Shown here: positions 62,901-64,000 of the stretch, piece by piece
How the letters are laid out: the number at the start of each line of letters is the position of its first letter
How positions within the stretch are numbered: position 1 is the first letter of the stretch
Source: Pocillopora verrucosa
Taxonomy: Eukaryota > Cnidaria > Anthozoa > Scleractinia > Pocilloporidae
Assembly (NCBI RefSeq): GCF_036669915.1
Contig: NC_089314.1
Coordinates: 9,831,965-9,895,964 of the forward strand
Direction of reading: 5' to 3'
Length of the DNA stretch: 64,000 nt
Position numbers and translations under genes: made by a program
Notes under the pieces: generated by a model
Told to the model about the DNA's origin: nothing
Databases searched by the model: none
Seen by the model: only the letters and a program-made list of their open reading frames with translations

Positions 62901-63327
62901 GCGAATGCGAAGGAGACTTGAAACCGCTAAGCATTCGCCCCAGTCGTAGAAAATACAGTGTGTCTCTGCCCAACCCAAAAGGGATCATTAGAAAATCAAC
63001 CATGGAGTACAAATGAAGCTTACACTTTAACTTTTTTTTCAAAGAAAGGTTCGAGGAAAAAGCAGGAATTTCTAGTTAGAGGGTTCAAGCCAAACCCCTT
63101 TTTGGCCATTTCCATTTTCAGCAGTGTCCTGGTATAAGCGTATTACACGTTATTGATTTTAGGTTGATGGAAAAAGGTTTTCATTTGACATGTCACACAG
63201 GGTTATCACTTATGTGCTTGTCAAATACCCTTCTCTCACCTGTATGGAGGTCTCTCGTAATAGACTCCCTCATGACCAGTGAAATGATACCTGGGCCTTA
63301 CTGTTGTGCTAGTCCTGGACACCAGTG
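56971..63327 (-). CDS. CWF19L1: CWF19-like protein 1 (right copy, 5' end outside window)
   Basis: Exons, 5' to 3': 63240-63327, 62476-62560, 61977-62071, probable linker exon about 61325-61372, 60843-60893, 60414-60493, 60052-60144, 59525-59547, 59333-59426, 58961-59074, 57682-57779 and 56971-57112. Landmarks are RPRYHF...[30 protein letters not shown]...[10 protein letters not shown], a basic linker, [39 protein letters not shown] and the CwfJ C-terminal block ending FQPYDFNLE. Phases agree across the exons placed; at least one short exon between 61372 and 61977 is unresolved. The N-terminal third, including the metallophosphoesterase-like region, is not in the window. The product should act with the lariat-debranching machinery. 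The three upstream-most exons and the linker lie outside the inverted repeat as seen here. Confidence 0.9.
57350..57558 (-). mobile_element. TTAA-type MITE copy, diverged (right)
   Basis: Mirror of 2062-2270, in the last CWF19L1 intron. Confidence 0.72.
57927..58108 (+). mobile_element. TTAA-type MITE copy, degenerate (right)
   Basis: Mirror of 1512-1693, between CWF19L1 exons 58961-59074 and 57682-57779. Confidence 0.7.
58365..58401 (+). repeat. tRNA-Leu-like T-arm remnant (right copy)
   Basis: Mirror of 1219-1255. It reads GGAGGCATGAGTTCGAATCC on the plus strand, antisense to CWF19L1. Confidence 0.45.
59113..59231 (+). tRNA. tRNA-Leu(CAA) with intron (right copy)
   Basis: Identical in design to 389-507: class II tRNA, anticodon CAA, about 35-nt intron after position 37, A and B boxes present, acceptor ends GTCAG/CTGAC. 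A T run follows at 59237-59246 as Pol III terminator. It is antisense within a CWF19L1 intron. Confidence 0.95.
59427..59524 (-). other. CWF19L1: U12-type AT-AG intron of CWF19L1 (right copy)
   Basis: Mirror of 97-194. The donor ATATCCTTT starts at 59524 on the minus strand and the acceptor CAG ends at 59427. The flanking exons encode DVLMEIEK and YKRALRK. Confidence 0.85.
61649..61683 (+). repeat. Third tRNA-Leu-like T-arm remnant
   Basis: Contains GGAGGCACGGATTCGAATCC followed by a TGTCCGACCCTGA end, again resembling a tRNA-Leu variable arm, T arm and acceptor. It lies in a CWF19L1 intron on the opposite strand, like the other two. No 5' half is recognisable. Confidence 0.4.
62279..62316. 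repeat. G-rich tract
   Basis: Runs of G interrupted by A and T on the plus strand, with a second pure G run at about 62787-62803. Both lie in CWF19L1 introns and could form G-quadruplexes or reflect low-complexity expansion. Confidence 0.6.
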
Positions 63328-63454
63328 CTGAAACCATTTTTTTCAGGATCAACTCTCTCCTACAGATCATGACAACATGATCCAAAACTAATTCATGGCA
63401 TGTTAACCACATGTGAACCCCTTCACTAACAACATCTATGATCCATGCAGATGT

Positions 63455-63690
63455 TCAGTAATGCTTGTAGATCACACATGACGTCTAAATGTGGTGAAAA
63501 CAAAAAAGTAGCACATGAGGCACAACTGAGTATGTCACAGAAGTTCTAACCACATTTTGACATATTCTGTGATCCATTACTTTTAAGACCCATGGTAACA
63601 TAGAGTCTATTTGTTTTATATATAAAGAAGTAAAAAAGAGTTGATGGGAACTTCATCTACACTGAATGCCTCTGTACTCCTACAGATCAT
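63455..63690 (-). mobile_element. Foldback MITE, copy C (degenerate)
   Basis: Diverged version of copies A and B: GTAGATCACACATGACGTC, AATGTGGTGAAAACAAAAAAG, TTCTAACCACATTTTGACAT and TCTATTTGTTTTATATA. The tail ends at GATCATAAG, directly against the NXPE-like fragment. Confidence 0.75.
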
Positions 63691-64000
63691 AAGATGATGA
63701 TTATTATTGGACTAAGATGACTTGAATGCGAGTAAAGATCCTCAAGCCATTGTGCAACTGTGGGAAAACTCCCTTTGAGTTGATAAAAGGAATCTAATTT
63801 GTATTTTTTAAAATCAAAAGGCAAAGAAAGATCTTAACAAGAGAGTTATGGCTTAAACTAAAGTCAGTGATCCCTCTCTTATAGAAGGAACAGTATGATC
63901 CTCTCTTCTCACCGGTCTGTAAGGCATCACCGAAGAACTCCGTCAATCTCAGTGATACTTTCAGTAAGAAATCGCTCCGAAAGCTCTAACTGCAGGCTCC
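63690..64000 (-). pseudogene. Third copy of NXPE 3' end (fragment, frameshifted)
   Basis: Collinear with 48190-48493 and in the same orientation. The 3' flank and the last about 17 codons of the final NXPE exon can be followed to the window edge. Extra single bases (for example in the GCTTTGGAG block, read GCTTTCGGAG here) shift the frame and bring in an early TGA. It is clearly more diverged than the two arms are from each other. It may be part of a longer third NXPE gene or pseudogene beyond the window. Confidence 0.75.

Noticed and set aside
1..64000. CRISPR array, operon or prokaryotic contamination
   Set aside because: No regularly spaced direct repeats; intron-rich animal genes throughout.

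Overview
The window looks like nuclear DNA of an anthozoan cnidarian, most likely a stony coral. It is AT-rich with short exons, GT-AG introns plus some minor-class (U12) introns, abundant short foldback, TTAA-type and tRNA-derived repeats, and animal gene families: a CWF19L1 splicing factor, an NXPE-like protein, interferon-type guanylate-binding proteins (GBPs) and rhodopsin-class GPCRs. The taxon is inferred from this combination, not from a marker gene.

The layout is dominated by a very large inverted repeat. Bases 1-17212 (left arm) are repeated in reverse complement at 42431-59620 (right arm), around a spacer of about 25 kb. The left arm ends exactly at a run of 100 Ns (17213-17312). 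Each arm carries, from outside in: the 3' exons of CWF19L1 with an antisense intron-containing tRNA-Leu(CAA) in one intron; a nine-exon NXPE-like gene, intact in both arms; and a GBP gene convergent with NXPE. In the right arm the GBP gene is complete (10 exons, 653 aa, C-terminal CaaX box). In the left arm it is cut off at the N gap, lacks the start and P-loop exons, and has frameshifts. The arms are almost collinear base for base over the outer 14.5 kb and diverge clearly over the inner 2.7 kb.

The spacer (17313-42430) holds two class A GPCR genes on the plus strand (19626-20714 and 25848-26804), a second GBP paralogue on the minus strand (30005-35973) head-to-head with the right-arm GBP gene, an inverted pair of tRNA-derived SINEs near 29.3-29.6 kb, and a 1.4 kb non-autonomous DNA transposon with about 95-bp terminal inverted repeats at 38475-39868. 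Outside the right arm (59621-64000), CWF19L1 continues with six recognisable upstream exons on the minus strand. The window ends in a third, frameshifted copy of the NXPE 3' end.

The points I consider most worth following are the inverted repeat itself; two U12-type introns, one AT-AG in CWF19L1 and one GT-AG in the GTPase domain of both GBP paralogues; and the GBP pair, in which one paralogue ends in a prenylation signal while the other has the same kind of signal one reading frame away, just downstream of a seven-base homopolymer.
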